The notes: a model not told the origin generated them from the sequence alone. Positions 16,249 through 24,003 are shown, counted from the first letter of the stretch. The stretch: 40,151 nucleotides of DNA from ANME-2 cluster archaeon (GCA_014237145.1 JAAXOC010000117.1:1-40151), one strand, 5' to 3'. Numbers and translations are program-made.

Positions 16249-17181
16249 ATGGGATACCCAGGTAAGAATACAAAATCATATGATACACCCAGACACCCCT
16301 GGCAGGCTGTCAGGTTGGCTGAAGAGGTTGGGCATGTAAAGACTTACGGACTCAGGAACAAACGTGAAGTCTGGAAAGCACAGAGTATGCTCAGGAATTA
16401 TCGACGGTCTGCTATGGAAATGCTGGCAGAGATCACTGAAGGCGAGTTGATCGGGCATGTTAAACGGAAATCAGACGATATCCTGGCCAAACTCAAGCGG
16501 TATGGTATACTGTCCCCTGAAGGCGGGCTTGATGATATCCTGGCACTGGATACCAGGAATTTCCTGGACCGAAGGCTCCAGACACAGGTTTACAGGCAGG
16601 GATTTGCTAATACACTGAGACAGGCACGCCAGTTTATCACACACGGTCATATAGCGATAGAGGCTAAGAAAATCACAGTGCCTGGCTATATGGTGACAAA
16701 GGAAGAGGAACTGAAGATCGAATATTACCTGAACTCTCCGCTCAAGAGCGAGTCACACGTTCAGCGGCCGGCCCAGATCGTCCAGAAAGAGATTGCTCAG
16801 ATAGAGGAAGTACAGGAAGACAGAAGACGTGGTCGCGGTCGCCGCGGTGGCGGCGGTGGCGGTCGCGGTCGTAGTGGCCCAGGTGGCGCAAATCGCGGTG
16901 CAAGTGGTACTGCCGGCAAAGGCAGTGGAAATCGTAGTACTGGTGGTACTGCCAGCAAAGGTAGTGGAAATCGTAGTACTGGTGGTACTGCCAGCAAAGG
17001 TAGTGGAAATCGTAGTACTGGTGGTACTGCCAGCAAAGGTAGTGGAAATCGTAGTACTGGTGGTACTGCCAGCAAAGGTAGTGGAAATCGTAGTACTGGT
17101 GGTACTGCCAGTAAAGGTAGTGGAAATCGTAGTACTGGTGATTCTGCTGGCAAAGATACAAAAACATCAGGTGAAAAATAA
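16249..17181 (+). CDS. rps4: 30S ribosomal protein S4 with repetitive C-terminal extension
   Basis: Residues 1 to about 180 are standard archaeal S4: the N-terminal block [17 protein letters not shown] and the S4 RNA-binding domain ([20 protein letters not shown], then [20 protein letters not shown]). S4 binds 16S rRNA early in assembly. Archaeal S4 usually ends near 170-220 residues; here it continues to 310 with an Arg/Gly-rich stretch ([18 protein letters not shown]) and then six 13-residue repeats containing SGNRSTGG. The tail is probably disordered and basic. The gene follows S13 after 13 bp, with GGTGAGATC before the ATG. Confidence 0.96.
   Translation: MGYPGKNTKSYDTPRHPWQAVRLAEEVGHVKTYGLRNKREVWKAQSMLRNYRRSAMEMLAEITEGELIGHVKRKSDDILAKLKRYGILSPEGGLDDILALDTRNFLDRRLQTQVYRQGFANTLRQARQFITHGHIAIEAKKITVPGYMVTKEEELKIEYYLNSPLKSESHVQRPAQIVQKEIAQIEEVQEDRRRGRGRRGGGGGGRGRSGPGGANRGASGTAGKGSGNRSTGGTASKGSGNRSTGGTASKGSGNRSTGGTASKGSGNRSTGGTASKGSGNRSTGGTASKGSGNRSTGDSAGKDTKTSGEK
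16924..17157 (+). repeat. 39-bp minisatellite within rps4, six units
   Basis: Six tandem units of 39 bp start at 16924, 16963, 17002, 17041, 17080 and 17119. Units 2 to 4 are identical or nearly so, and the last is degenerate. Each encodes the 13 residues [13 protein letters not shown]. The near identity at the DNA level means recent expansion by slippage or unequal exchange; copy number probably varies between strains. Confidence 0.95.
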
Positions 17182-17202
17182 TATTTACAGGAGTAAGATA
17201 TC

Positions 17203-17592
17203 ATGGTAGAAGGAAAATGGGGTATTGCCCATATACAGGCATCATTCAATAATACCATAATTACAATAACCGACCTGACAGGAGCAGAGACCATTGCTAA
17301 GATCAGCGGAGGAATGGTCGTTAAGGCGGCCCGCGACGAGAGTTCTCCATATACTGCAATGCAGATGGCTAACCAGCTATCTGATAAGCTCAAGGATAGG
17401 GGTATAATGGGTATTCATGTCAAGGTCCGTGCACCTGGTGGTAATAAACAGAGGAGTCCGGGTCCCGGTGCCCAGGCAGCCATACGGGCATTTGCCAGGG
17501 CTGGTATCAGGATCGGCAGGATCGAGGATGTTACACCCATACCACATGACGGCACACAATCCAAAGGCGGACGCCGTGGACGTAGAGTTTAA
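17203..17592 (+). CDS. rps11: 30S ribosomal protein S11
   Basis: The 129-residue protein shows the S11 hallmarks [20 protein letters not shown] and [20 protein letters not shown], then [20 protein letters not shown] and the C-terminal [21 protein letters not shown]11 lies on the platform of the small subunit near the E site. Length is typical for archaea. A CAGGAG motif precedes the ATG. Third gene of the operon. Confidence 0.97.
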   Translation: MVEGKWGIAHIQASFNNTIITITDLTGAETIAKISGGMVVKAARDESSPYTAMQMANQLSDKLKDRGIMGIHVKVRAPGGNKQRSPGPGAQAAIRAFARAGIRIGRIEDVTPIPHDGTQSKGGRRGRRV

Positions 17593-17604
17593 GTGAGGCA
17601 CATA

Positions 17605-18396
17605 ATGGATATAGATATCATTGAATTATCTGACACGAAAGCCAGGTTCGTACTTGATGATATTGAACCTGCTATTGCTAATGGACTGCGAAGGATCATA
17701 CTGGCTGAAGTTCCCACAATGGCGATAGATTACGTTAACATCTATGATAATACATCTGTCCTGTTCGACGAGCAGATTGCACTGAGAATGGGACTGATAC
17801 CGCTTATAACTGATCTGGAATCATATGTGCTTCCTGAGGATTGTGACTGTGACGGCGAAGGGTGTACCAGATGCCAGCTTTCACTGAACTTGAGTGCTGA
17901 AGGTCCGAAAATAATATATTCGGGTGATCTGTTATCAAGTGACCCAAAGGTTACTGTGGCTGATGAGAAAATACCTATCATAGACTTAAGAGAACGTCAA
18001 ACGCTTGTACTGGAAGCCGTTGCAAAGCTCGGAATTGGACGTAAGCATGCGAAATGGCAGGCGGGTGTTGGATGTGGCTATAAGAACATGCCAGTTATTA
18101 CCATTAAGGAAGATTGTGATTCATGCGGAAGGTGTGTGGATGAATGCCCGAGGAATATCCTGATTATAAATAATGATAAGCTGGAGGTCACTGATCCCCT
18201 GAAATGCAATTTGTGCAAACTTTGCATGGGGATTTGTGATATTAATGCCATTGATGTTATGGAAAAGCCAAATTCATATATCTTTAATGTGGAATCTGAT
18301 GGTTCATATCCGGTAAAAGAACTGGTGATCCAGGGTGCTGACACCATTATCCAGAAGGCAGGACAACTGAAAGAAATACTCTCTGAAATAGAGTAA
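17605..18396 (+). CDS. rpoD: DNA-directed RNA polymerase subunit D with ferredoxin domain
   Basis: The 263-residue subunit D (Rpo3) is the archaeal counterpart of one bacterial α subunit and dimerises with subunit L during polymerase assembly. The αNTD-like parts are FVLDDIEPAIANGLRRIILA at the start and KELVIQGADTIIQKAGQL at the end. Between them lies a di-cluster ferredoxin insertion with Cys171/174/177/181 and Cys201/204/207/211, as in Methanosarcina-type subunit D, plus a small Cys-rich loop DCDCDGEGCTRC. ATG 17605 is chosen over GTG 17593 because AAGTGAGG lies seven bases upstream and the family begins at IDIIEL. It is the last gene of the ribosomal operon here; the usual L18e/L13/S9 genes do not follow in the window. 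Confidence 0.96.
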   Translation: MDIDIIELSDTKARFVLDDIEPAIANGLRRIILAEVPTMAIDYVNIYDNTSVLFDEQIALRMGLIPLITDLESYVLPEDCDCDGEGCTRCQLSLNLSAEGPKIIYSGDLLSSDPKVTVADEKIPIIDLRERQTLVLEAVAKLGIGRKHAKWQAGVGCGYKNMPVITIKEDCDSCGRCVDECPRNILIINNDKLEVTDPLKCNLCKLCMGICDINAIDVMEKPNSYIFNVESDGSYPVKELVIQGADTIIQKAGQLKEILSEIE

Positions 18397-18420
18397 TTCC
18401 TCAATGATAATATAAACATA

Positions 18421-18610
18421 GTGCAGGTGTTGCCGAAGCCGAACCTTACAAGGTTCGATCGAAGTGTGCGTTTCGCTATGCTCAAACGCACAATAATAAA
18501 AAAAAATAAAACATTGTGCGGTTGTTGCCACAGTCGAACCTTACAAGGTTCGATCGAAGCGTACGTTTCACTATGCTCAAGCGCACAATAATAAAAAAAA
18601 ATAAAACATT
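18421..18610. repeat. 95-bp tandem duplication ahead of tRNA-Leu
   Basis: Two units (18421-18515 and 18516-18610) are about 93% alike and exactly 95 bp each. Every unit begins with a tRNA-start-like GTGC(A/G)GNTGTTGCC, continues with the palindrome GAACCTTACAAGGTTC, a second stem (GTGCGTTT pairing with AAACGCAC around 10 nt) and ends in the A-rich ATAATAAAAAAAAATAAAAC. The same start, GTGCGGGGGTTGCCC, then opens the real tRNA. The A-rich end resembles a TATA region, so the array may present three promoter copies. Confidence 0.85.
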
Positions 18611-18612
18611 GT

Positions 18613-18697
18613 GCGGGGGTTGCCCAGCCAGGTCAAAGGCGCAAGGTTGAGGGCCTTGTCTCGTAGGAGTACGCGTGTTCGAATCACGTCCCCCGCA
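18613..18697 (+). tRNA. tRNA-Leu (GAG)
   Basis: The 85-nt gene folds as a class II tRNA. Acceptor strands GCGGGGG (18613-18619) and CCCCCGC (18690-18696) pair completely, with discriminator A. The anticodon stem CAAGG/CCTTG encloses the loop TTGAGGG, giving anticodon GAG for Leu codons CUC and CUU. A long variable arm (TCTCGTAGGAGTA) and a T arm with TTCGAAT follow. CCA is not encoded. A-rich TATA-like sequence lies directly upstream. A tRNA after subunit D is known from other archaeal S13 operons. Confidence 0.95.
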
Positions 18698-18700
18698 CAT

Positions 18701-18767
18701 TTTTCATTATATCTTCAATTGAGTCTATGTCAACACCGGCTGTGCGGTCGGCATGGGGCCTGCCCGG
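18701..18767 (-). repeat. Shared gene-end fragment, copy 1
   Basis: On the minus strand the sequence reads LPGRPHADRTAGVDIDSIED then IMKN before a stop inside the tRNA end. A related piece at 21603-21668 reads [20 protein letters not shown]. The two look like remnants of the same unidentified protein-coding gene. No full copy is in the window. Confidence 0.45.
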
Positions 18768-18999
18768 CAAAGATGCGGCACAGGGTGGTGAATATTGCGC
18801 TCTTGCCACAACTTGTATTTTATATTTTTACTGTTCGTGGCGGTACCAACCAAATATACACAGAAGATGCACCCTGATCTGTGTGGATCTGTGTTCGTAA
18901 TTTCCTATCCACACTAATTTTTGATCCCAATCCTGTCTCAAGACGTGTAGGTAAGGTTTATGCCCGATTAACTGAAAGATTCATTTCAGGGTTGAGTTT

Positions 19000-19302
19000 A
19001 TGGTACCGGATATTGACGATGACGAACTGGAAGACATGATGATGCGAGGCCCTACGGCTCGTGAGGCAAAAGTGGGCGACCATGACATGATGTTCAAAGC
19101 GCTGGGAAATCCGGTGCGTAGGAGGATTATCGTGTCTATCGGTGCCTTCGGGAAGGCGCTGCCTGATGTGGTGAAGGAAGTGGGGGTCAACAGGTCGCAG
19201 GTAGACTACTTGGATTTTCTTAAGAATGGGGAGTATGCGACTGTAGAAGGAGATATGATCCGGCTGACCGATAAAGGGCTAGTGCTGCGGTCAAATATTT
19301 GA
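19000..19302 (+). CDS. Winged-helix (ArsR-like) transcription regulator
   Basis: The 100-residue protein has an acidic opening (DIDDDELEDMMMRG) and then a winged helix: MMFKALGNPVRRRIIVSIG is helix 1-2 of the ArsR type, LPDVVKEVGVNRSQVDYLDF is the recognition part and IRLTDKGLVLRSNI is the wing. No metal-binding Cys pair is present, so it is not a classic metal sensor. Target and signal are unknown. Its 3' end and the following 95 bases are repeated twice more in the window (21.8 and 23.4 kb) ahead of TA loci, which suggests the end of this gene has served as a recombination site. Confidence 0.75.
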   Translation: MVPDIDDDELEDMMMRGPTAREAKVGDHDMMFKALGNPVRRRIIVSIGAFGKALPDVVKEVGVNRSQVDYLDFLKNGEYATVEGDMIRLTDKGLVLRSNI

Positions 19303-19397
19303 AGTGGGGCGGGGTGTGATGGTCTGAACTGGTTTGTTCAGACTTTGTTACATCTGGTCCTGGGCCAGTAACTCAACAATATGACAGATGAAAGTGG
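19252..19397 (+). repeat. Regulator-3'-end repeat, copy A
   Basis: This copy covers the last 17 codons of the winged-helix gene and downstream DNA containing the stem GTCTGAACTGG/TTGTTCAGAC and the string CCAGTAACTCAACAATATGA. Copies B (21772-21873) and C (23365-23538) share these landmarks but lack the rest of the gene. Confidence 0.8.
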
Positions 19398-19458
19398 AGA
19401 CTTTTTATTAGTATTTACTATTAAAAGTTGACCCGATATATTTGATGTTAAAGAGATT

Positions 19459-19815
19459 ATGTCCATTAATGATTGCACTAAAATAAAACCCATGCAGGGG
19501 TTTCAGATTTGTCCGTTCTGCGGTGGGAAAATCGAATACGCTGGTATCAGCAGCGGCCATATATTTCCCGCAGTACATACGGGCCAGATGTACGTTTGCA
19601 GGGAATGTGGATACCAGGGAAGTTTCATAATCGAAGTTGATGACCCCGATGATGTCAGGGAGATAAGGGAAGCTTTGCATGGATACAGTGAAGATATAGA
19701 AAAGTCAATGTTCAGTTTTCCTGAGAAGTGGAGATGGTTCTGGAAAGTAATCTTGTTTCTATGGGTTGCAGGGTTGATAATTAATATTATCGGGCTTTTA
19801 ATCATGATTTTTTGA
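19459..19815 (+). CDS. Zinc-ribbon protein with C-terminal membrane anchor
   Basis: The 118-residue protein carries one zinc ribbon: CPFCGG near residue 18 and CRECGY near residue 51, four Cys in the usual spacing. A short acidic helix follows (DDPDDVREIREAL). The last 24 residues, FWKVILFLWVAGLIINIIGLL, form a single hydrophobic helix ending at the C terminus, a tail-anchored layout. Family and function are not recognised. It begins 60 bp after repeat copy A. Confidence 0.65.
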   Translation: MSINDCTKIKPMQGFQICPFCGGKIEYAGISSGHIFPAVHTGQMYVCRECGYQGSFIIEVDDPDDVREIREALHGYSEDIEKSMFSFPEKWRWFWKVILFLWVAGLIINIIGLLIMIF

Positions 19816-20007
19816 TTTATTCTGGATAAATGGTTTTTCAAACCATTCCAGAAGATAATTAAAAGTCGAGCATCGTCCAGATGCATTCAGACCTCTGGTC
19901 CGGGATCCGTGACTGAACATCGGCTAATCCATACTCGAAATAATTGCGGTAACGATGATAAAAGTATTATGTTTCATGAACCCGATACTTTTTGACAGCT
20001 CCAAAAA

Positions 20008-21294
20008 CTACAAAAATGCAGTATCCAGAAGAAATTTCCAGGCAGGGATTACAGATATGTTATCCACTGTACCTTCCTCTTCCAGTGTCACAATCATTGA
20101 TCTCCCGACCTTATCACCAAATTTCTCTTGATACTTCTTTACCTGTTTAACAGATTTCCTGCTTTTTTTCACTTCAATTATATCCTGTTTGTCATTATCA
20201 GGGATTATGAAATCAATCTCAAAACTGTTCCTATAGAAAAATCTTGCATCTGTATGCGATGCTACAATGTTTTCAAGCATATATGGCAGGATCGAATCTA
20301 TATCCTGATTGAATGCAAATGCAAGGTTTGGTGTATATAGATAAACTTTTTTCATTTTTCTCATACTTGCAATAGGACTGCCCCTGTAATTGAAAACAAA
20401 CTTTATTAGAAGCCCGAACTCAAGATACTCAAAATAATTGGCAATAGTTCTCTGGTCTTTTCCAAGGTCCTTGGCAATCTCCCTATAATTGACGATCATA
20501 CCAGGTTTTTTACAGATTATATATACAAGAGTCTTAAGCAGCTCAACATCTTTTATCGCAAATTCATCTGGCAGGTCCTTATATATGACCCTTTCAATTA
20601 CATTGTTCAATATATATTTTCTTGCGAAATCCTCATCATTTTCATCATAAAGTTCAGGAAACATTCCGTATTTAAGATATCTATAAAAAAGGGGGATCAA
20701 TTCCCTTTTCCACAGGTCAGGGTTTTCCCTTATTTTTTTTGTATCCCTGCCTTTCATCTCGATAAATTCCTCAAATGAGAGTAGCTTCATCTGAAAATCC
20801 ATTAGTCTCCCTGTAAGGCTTTCTGTTGATTTTCTTCTTAGACTTACTGATGCAGAACCCGAGACAACGAATTTTATGTTTGGATAAACATCATAGTAAA
20901 CCTTTAACTTGTTCTCCCAATCGTCCACTTTTTGTATTTCGTCAAGGAAAATGTATATCTTCCCTTCTGCCTCATCAAAATTGTTACCTAAAACAGTTTG
21001 TTGGTAGCTTTCAAGGATCTCTTTGAAATCAAATACAATCTCATCGAAAGAAAAATAGAATATGTGTTTCTTATCGGCACAGGTGAGTAGTTCCTGTATA
21101 AGCTGGAACATGATTGTTGTTTTTCCTGTTCTCCTTAACCCCCATATGAGGATTACCTGTCTTTTATCGGTATATTTTTCAATATGAGAATAGATGTGCC
21201 GTTTGTATGGTTTAAGCCAGGAATCCTTTACATTTCCTGTTTTCCACCACGGATTAAACTGTTCCAAAGCGCCTATTGATGTCATAATTACCAT
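20008..21294 (-). CDS. AAA_14/DUF4143 ATPase
   Basis: The 428-residue protein belongs to the archaeal and bacterial ATPases with an AAA_14 domain and a C-terminal DUF4143 domain. Walker A is GLRRTGKTT (52-60), Walker B is IYIFLDEIQ near 115, and sensor-like VVSGSAS follows near 145. The middle has a winged helix (IVNYREIAKDLGKDQRTIAN). The C-terminal domain has the PD-(D/E)XK-like pattern FEIDFIIPDNDKQDIIEVKK. Its cellular role is not established for the family; links to mobile elements and TA-like functions are often suggested. It is a single gene, convergent with the zinc-ribbon gene, and in-frame ATGs lie at 21294 and 21285. Confidence 0.85.
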   Translation of the reverse strand: MVIMTSIGALEQFNPWWKTGNVKDSWLKPYKRHIYSHIEKYTDKRQVILIWGLRRTGKTTIMFQLIQELLTCADKKHIFYFSFDEIVFDFKEILESYQQTVLGNNFDEAEGKIYIFLDEIQKVDDWENKLKVYYDVYPNIKFVVSGSASVSLRRKSTESLTGRLMDFQMKLLSFEEFIEMKGRDTKKIRENPDLWKRELIPLFYRYLKYGMFPELYDENDEDFARKYILNNVIERVIYKDLPDEFAIKDVELLKTLVYIICKKPGMIVNYREIAKDLGKDQRTIANYFEYLEFGLLIKFVFNYRGSPIASMRKMKKVYLYTPNLAFAFNQDIDSILPYMLENIVASHTDARFFYRNSFEIDFIIPDNDKQDIIEVKKSRKSVKQVKKYQEKFGDKVGRSMIVTLEEEGTVDNISVIPAWKFLLDTAFL

Positions 21295-21488
21295 ATAGGT
21301 ACTATGACTATTTAAATCTAATTACGTTATTATGTTATCATTTCATTATTTTAATTACATTTTAATGTTATTATTTTCCATCAATCAACTTACGGTTAAA
21401 AATTGGTACGAACTTTTTAAGACAAAATTTACGAACATCATCGAGATGCCCTGTATTTGAGCGTTAGTGAAACCCAGGGTTATTGACC

Positions 21489-21552
21489 TATCTCATCACC
21501 ACTCCCGCCAGCGCCTTAGTCTTCCCAGGCGAGGTCATCATATTATCTGCAT
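21489..21552 (-). pseudogene. cofD 3'-end fragment
   Basis: The minus strand encodes MMTSPGKTKALAGVVM and matches the last codons of cofD (MMTSAGKSKRLAGVVM, 24091-24160) with scattered differences. About 20 codons are kept and nothing upstream is recognisable. It must come from a duplication of the cofD end, whose full copy is 2.6 kb away. Confidence 0.65.
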
Positions 21553-21602
21553 CATGATGATTTCGTATTATCCGGCCAGCCTGCTGACTGTACCCTCGAT
21601 TT

Positions 21603-21668
21603 CTTTCATTGTATCGCCACTTGAGTCATAGTAATCACAGGCTGTGCGGTCGCCATGGGGCCTGCCCG
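21603..21668 (-). repeat. Shared gene-end fragment, copy 2
   Basis: The minus strand reads [19 protein letters not shown], the partner of the fragment at 18701-18767. Upstream and downstream sequences differ, so this is a short duplicated piece within a patchwork of gene ends (21489-21873). Confidence 0.45.
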
Positions 21669-21771
21669 ATACTATCACCTGGGACTGGCGGTTGCCTTTA
21701 GGTTTTAGTAGGGTGGAGGCATGTCGGTGGTTGGGGAGATGCCACATGTCTTTGCCTGGATTGCCTGGGCG

Positions 21772-21873
21772 ATATGGTTGGGCTAACAGATAAGGGGCTG
21801 GCGCTGCTGGCGAATATTTGAAGGGGGCGGGGTGTGGTGGTCAGAACTGGTTTGTTCAGGCTTCGTTACATCT
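21772..21873 (+). repeat. Regulator-3'-end repeat, copy B
   Basis: A degraded end of the winged-helix gene (AACAGATAAGGGGCTGGCGC, with an early TAA) is followed by GTGTGGTGGTCAGAACTGG and TTCAGGCTTCGTTACATC, as in copy C. It precedes the RelB-like/RelE-like locus. Confidence 0.7.
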
Positions 21874-21942
21874 TATCTGGAGTATGTGACTTGAGTGGAT
21901 GATAGCTTTTATGGGGTGGATTACTAATGAATAAAAAGGAGA

Positions 21943-21951
21943 CTATATTAA
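21943..21951 (+). promoter_or_regulatory. Probable TATA box
   Basis: CTATATTAA lies about 26 nt before ATG 21971, the spacing expected between TATA and transcription start, so the antitoxin mRNA is probably leaderless. Confidence 0.45.
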
Positions 21952-21970
21952 TTATAAAAACAAATTATTT

Positions 21971-22171
21971 ATGACGGTTTATATGGAAACCATGACAGTC
22001 AAATTGAAAATCGAAACAATAGACAAATTAAGATTGATCGGCAAAAGTGGAGAGAGTTACGATGATATTATTCAGCATTTAATAGATAAAGTAGAGTATA
22101 AGGCATTTATGCAAGAACAATATAAAATCCTGGATGAAGAAAAAGAATGGATATCTTTAGATGAGTTATAA
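21971..22171 (+). CDS. RelB-like antitoxin
   Basis: The 66-residue acidic protein contains MTVKLKIETIDKLRLIGKSG followed by ESYDDIIQHLIDKVEY, the short ribbon-helix-helix-like opening and GESYDDII signature of small archaeal antitoxins. The C-terminal part (ILDEEKEWISLDEL) is acidic and would wrap the toxin. In-frame ATGs at 21971, 21983 and 21992 are all possible; the TATA box spacing favours the first. Its stop overlaps the start of the RelE-like toxin (TAATG), so the pair was coupled. Confidence 0.65.
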   Translation: MTVYMETMTVKLKIETIDKLRLIGKSGESYDDIIQHLIDKVEYKAFMQEQYKILDEEKEWISLDEL

Positions 22172-22609
22172 TGTCAAAAACAATTCGATTATCAAAAATT
22201 GCAATAAATCAACTCGATTTGTTGCCAAAAGATATGAGAAATAGAGTTAAAAAAGCACTATATGCTTTAAGTGATACTGAAAAGAGTAGAATACTTGATA
22301 CTAAGAAATTAAAAGGTGTTAATGGTAGAGAAAATGTATCCCCTTCAAATTAAATGGTAATTGATTATAGTGCTCTGAATTTTGAGACACAGATTACACT
22401 GATTACACAGATTGATAGTGGTTGTGAAAATCAGTGTAATCTGTGAAATCAGTGTCTACATTAATCTTGCATTTGACCATACTTTTTGAAGTGGATACGA
22501 GAAAATCTTTTTCGATTGAGAATTGGCAATTATCGTGTTGTCTATTTTGAAGATGTCAGGAGCTTTAAAATAATTCAGATTATCCATCGTGGAAAGGGAT
22601 ATAAATGGC
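22171..22609 (+). pseudogene. RelE/ParE-type toxin split by a MITE
   Basis: The N-terminal part (22171-22335) reads MSKTIRLSKIAINQLDLLPK and ends KLKGVNGREN. After a 163-bp element and its duplicated target, the frame resumes at 22507 with LFRLRIGNYRVVYFEDVRSF and finishes IIHRGKGYKWL, TGA at 22607-22609. Joined at the target site the two parts give a complete RelE-family mRNA interferase of about 88 residues, with the conserved RLRIGNYRVVY block. As it stands, translation stops at 22353 in the element. The insertion must be fairly young, since no other damage is seen. Confidence 0.85.
22336..22498. mobile_element. 163-bp MITE with 8-bp target duplication
   Basis: The ends GTATCCCCTTCAAA and TTTGAAGTGGATAC are inverted repeats with one mismatch and extend with lower identity for about 15 bp more. 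The insertion is flanked by a perfect direct repeat GAGAAAAT (22328-22335 and 22499-22506). The interior is a long hairpin of ACACAGATT/ACACTGATT units (about 22379-22460). There is no ORF, so a transposase must act in trans. Confidence 0.9.
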
Positions 22610-22701
22610 TATGAAATTTATATAGAACGGCTGTAATCTTAATCAATTTGCCCCGCAGCTCTGCTACGGTTGGGTGTGCCGTCGCAACGTTTGACTACTT
22701 C

Positions 22702-23325
22702 CTACGCATCCTTGTAGTCTCTTACTTTCAATTTCCACATTAACGGATTGCCATCTCTAAACAGCAGCAATGGAGTACTTCTTGCAACAATTCCTTCCAT
22801 TATTTTAGGTTCATTTGCAATTAAGCTGTTTGGTTTTGATTGTACATATTCCACAGCTTCATTAATCTCCATTGTTCCAACTAAAGGCACATAAGAAATA
22901 CCAATTTTATCTGAAATGTCTTCTATAGAGTCTCTTAAAACCCACCATCCGCCAATATAAGCATCGAATAGAATAAATCCTACGTCTTTGCGATATAAGC
23001 CACCGCCTTTTTGGATTTTTGGACCATATCCTTCTCCAAACAGAACAACATCTGTATCACCAAACATTTCGTGCATTATTGGCAATGTAAATGTTCTTTG
23101 CAGATATTCATACAAATGTGCAGGAATCTGAGCGTTATCAGTACGTCCACCAAATGAAACAATACCATTTTTATAGATAACTCTTATATTTGTGCCATCT
23201 ATTTTTTCAGTTATATTCCATTTCTTAATCGCAGCAAATTCAATTTTTGAATAATCTCCTTCGATTATCCTGAACTTGTTGTTTTCATCTCTTTTCCATA
23301 TTGTATTTATTTTTGGATATTTCAT
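22702..23325 (-). CDS. RNA ligase (Rnl2-like nucleotidyltransferase)
   Basis: The 207-residue protein is a minimal nucleotidyltransferase domain of the ATP-dependent RNA ligase type. Motif I is EKIDGTN with the AMP-accepting Lys41; then GGRTDNAQIP, motif III VVLFGEGYGPK, IIIa GFILFDAYIG, motif IV EGIVARS and motif V MWKLKVRD follow in the right order. No C-terminal accessory domain is present, so partner or substrate specificity is open. Ligases of this kind are common in phages and plasmids and seal nicked RNA or tRNA. The gene stands alone, with AGGTAAT before its ATG. Confidence 0.85.
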   Translation of the reverse strand: MKYPKINTIWKRDENNKFRIIEGDYSKIEFAAIKKWNITEKIDGTNIRVIYKNGIVSFGGRTDNAQIPAHLYEYLQRTFTLPIMHEMFGDTDVVLFGEGYGPKIQKGGGLYRKDVGFILFDAYIGGWWVLRDSIEDISDKIGISYVPLVGTMEINEAVEYVQSKPNSLIANEPKIMEGIVARSTPLLLFRDGNPLMWKLKVRDYKDA

Positions 23326-23364
23326 TATATATTACCTCATGCGTGGTTTTGATACCCATTATTA

Positions 23365-23538
23365 TGGGGGAAGTATGTTGTGGTTGAGGGATATATGGTC
23401 TGGCTGACCGATAAAGGGCTGGGGATGCTGTCTAATATTTAAAGGAGGCGAAGTGTGGTGGTCAGAACTGGTTTGTTCAGGCTTCGTTACATCAAGTCCC
23501 GGACCAGTAACTCAACAATATGACAGATGAAAATGTGG
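23365..23538 (+). repeat. Regulator-3'-end repeat, copy C
   Basis: The best of the two remnant copies: GGTCTGGCTGACCGATAAAG matches the wing of the winged-helix gene, followed by the shared downstream DNA including GGACCAGTAACTCAACAATA. It ends just ahead of the TATA box of the HicB gene. Confidence 0.8.
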
Positions 23539-23544
23539 TGTAAA

Positions 23545-23552
23545 CTTTATAT
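23545..23552 (+). promoter_or_regulatory. Probable TATA box
   Basis: CTTTATAT is centred about 28 nt before the HicB ATG at 23577, indicating a leaderless or nearly leaderless transcript. Confidence 0.5.
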
Positions 23553-23576
23553 CTTCCCCAGTACAAAGATATACAC

Positions 23577-23819
23577 ATGAAAACCATAATCCAGATTCAT
23601 AAAGAAGGAAAATATTTCGTAGCCGCAGACTTGGTAACAAATGTAGCGGACCAGGGACTAACTGAAGAGGAAGCTCTTGTAAACTTAAAAAAAGGACTTG
23701 AAGAACATTATCAAATCCTCATGGAACTCACCCCTAAGGATCAAAAGCTGTCATTCTTAGATATTGAGGTAGAAAAATATGCCCAAACTACCAGCCCTCC
23801 CGGCGAAGGATATTATTAA
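23577..23819 (+). CDS. hicB: HicB-like antitoxin
   Basis: The 80-residue protein has the HicB pattern: IIQIHKEGKYFVAADLVTNV, then DQGLTEEEALVNLKKGLEEH, with an acidic C terminus. It is unlike the HicB at 1880-2122, so the two loci are not recent copies. It overlaps the downstream hicA by 41 bp in another frame. The toxin carries a nonsense codon. Confidence 0.75.
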   Translation: MKTIIQIHKEGKYFVAADLVTNVADQGLTEEEALVNLKKGLEEHYQILMELTPKDQKLSFLDIEVEKYAQTTSPPGEGYY

Positions 23820-24003
23820 AGTTCTTACCAAGTCCGGTTTTCTGGTCCACCGTCAAACAGGAAGTCACATTCATTTATGGAATGAAGACCAACGACTACT
23901 TGTTACAGTTACAAATCATTAAGAATTGGCTAAAGGAACGTTGATATCAATTATGAAACAGGCAAAGATGGAAAGAGATGTCTTTCTATCAAAATTGAGA
24001 TGA
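23779..24003 (+). pseudogene. hicA: hicA-like toxin with one nonsense codon
   Basis: From ATG 23779 the frame reads MPKLPALPAKDIIKVLTKSG and FLVHRQTGSHIHLWN, including the catalytic-type His of GSH, then VTVTNH and a TAA at 23920-23922. The same frame continues ELAKGTLISIMKQAKMERD to a natural TGA at 24001-24003. Families normally have Lys at the stop position (NHKELAKGTL), so one AAA or AAG to TAA change accounts for the defect. The HicA fold needs the lost C-terminal helix. Confidence 0.8.

Noticed and set aside
16742-17393. Long minus-strand and alternate-frame ORFs across the rps4 tail
   Set aside because: They are shadows of the 39-bp repeat, which is open in several frames; composition is extremely biased and S4 and S11 occupy the DNA.
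18421-18610. Possible small CRISPR-like array
   Set aside because: The whole 95-bp unit is repeated without variable spacers, and there are no cas genes.
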